Positions 63,798 through 64,000 of a stretch of 64,000 bases of DNA are shown here, one piece after another (position 1 is the first letter of the stretch; each line of letters starts with the position of its first letter). The notes beneath the pieces were generated by a model, which was not told where the DNA came from, ran no database searches, and worked only from the letters and a program-made list of their open reading frames with translations. The stretch is from Paenibacillus sp. 1001270B_150601_E10 (GTDB lineage: Bacteria; Bacillota; Bacilli; Paenibacillales; Paenibacillaceae): NCBI RefSeq assembly GCF_015558675.1, contig NZ_JADMOL010000002.1, positions 620,111 to 684,110 of the forward strand, written 5' to 3'. The position numbers were made by a program, and so were the translations under genes.

Positions 63798-64000
63798 ATG
63801 GGCAAGGAGGAACTGCTTCAGCATTATCTAGCACATATGCAGGTTGAAGTGCATGAGATGAATTATACGGAGTGTCCCCCTACATGGAGCGAGATCAACT
63901 TCGTTCCAGCGTTCAATCGCATGTATCTGATTGAAGAAGGCGAGGGGAAGATTGAGGTTAACGGAGTAAGCTATTATCCTAGAGCTTGCTACATAGTGCT
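63798..64000 (+). CDS. AraC-family transcriptional regulator, N-terminal part (3' truncated)
   Basis: ATG at 63798 with GGATGGGG upstream, open to the right edge (67 codons). The visible part is the cupin-like sensing domain: FNRMYLIEEGEGKIEVNG and YYPRACY. The DNA-binding half lies beyond the window. Divergent from the fucosidase gene, consistent with local sugar-responsive control, which is inferred. Confidence 0.7.
   Translation, partial: MGKEELLQHYLAHMQVEVHEMNYTECPPTWSEINFVPAFNRMYLIEEGEGKIEVNGVSYYPRACYIV

Noticed and set aside
1..64000. tRNA or rRNA genes, CRISPR arrays, transposases, prophage genes.
   Set aside because: None was recognised on either strand by eye; no regularly spaced repeats or transposase motifs were found.

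Overview
The window looks like a chromosomal segment of a Paenibacillus-type member of the Bacillota. The evidence is gene order and signals: strong AGGAGG-type ribosome binding sites, frequent TTG/GTG starts, sigma-A promoters and U-tract terminators, the rsmD-coaD-ylbJ-ylbL-ylbM-yceD-rpmF order, a fapR-plsX-fabHDG-acpP-fabF-rnc-smc-ftsY block, and ylxM-ffh-rpsP-khpA-rimM-trmD. Species cannot be fixed from the sequence alone.

Layout. 1-3.1 kb: small membrane and surface genes (DUF4184, GNAT, VanZ, copper-amine-oxidase-N-like exported protein). 3.5-9.1 kb: two zinc-ribbon half ABC exporters flanking a DUF1854 protein, with a perfect palindromic cre-like site upstream. 9.2-21.1 kb: RDD protein, Gfo/Idh/MocA oxidoreductase, PH-domain and DUF1269 proteins, an uncharacterised 783-residue probable carbohydrate-active protein, BcrC-like phosphatase, GT61 glycosyltransferase, a TIM-barrel isomerase, and a solute-binding lipoprotein paired with a DUF4091 protein. 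21.3-28.0 kb: a gene broken by one in-frame stop, YitT, a GAF-like membrane protein, a TolB-like propeller protein, HflX and an alpha/beta hydrolase.

28.2-32.2 kb is a visibly AT-rich accessory patch and the most unusual part. It holds two tandem, diverged cassettes. Each has a roughly 235-residue multi-pass membrane protein, an overlapping AgrB-type peptidase with its His and Cys intact, and a translationally coupled 41-43-residue AgrD-like prepeptide without any cysteine. No histidine kinase or response regulator is next to them. Beside the cassettes lie a 32-residue hydrophobic peptide gene on the minus strand and a strongly folded, possibly regulatory RNA.

33.2-62.3 kb is conserved housekeeping: 16S rRNA methylation, CoA synthesis, sporulation membrane protein YlbJ, ribosomal protein L32, the complete fatty-acid initiation and elongation block with its FapR operator, RNase III, SMC, and the SRP receptor and SRP protein, then S16, KhpA, RimM and TrmD. 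A 7-kb accessory insert (DUF1801, MFS, hemolysin III-like, MerR, two tandem GH19 chitinases with a cre-like site) separates ftsY from ylxM, which are adjacent in Bacillus subtilis. The window closes with a GH29 alpha-L-fucosidase divergent from the start of an AraC-type regulator.
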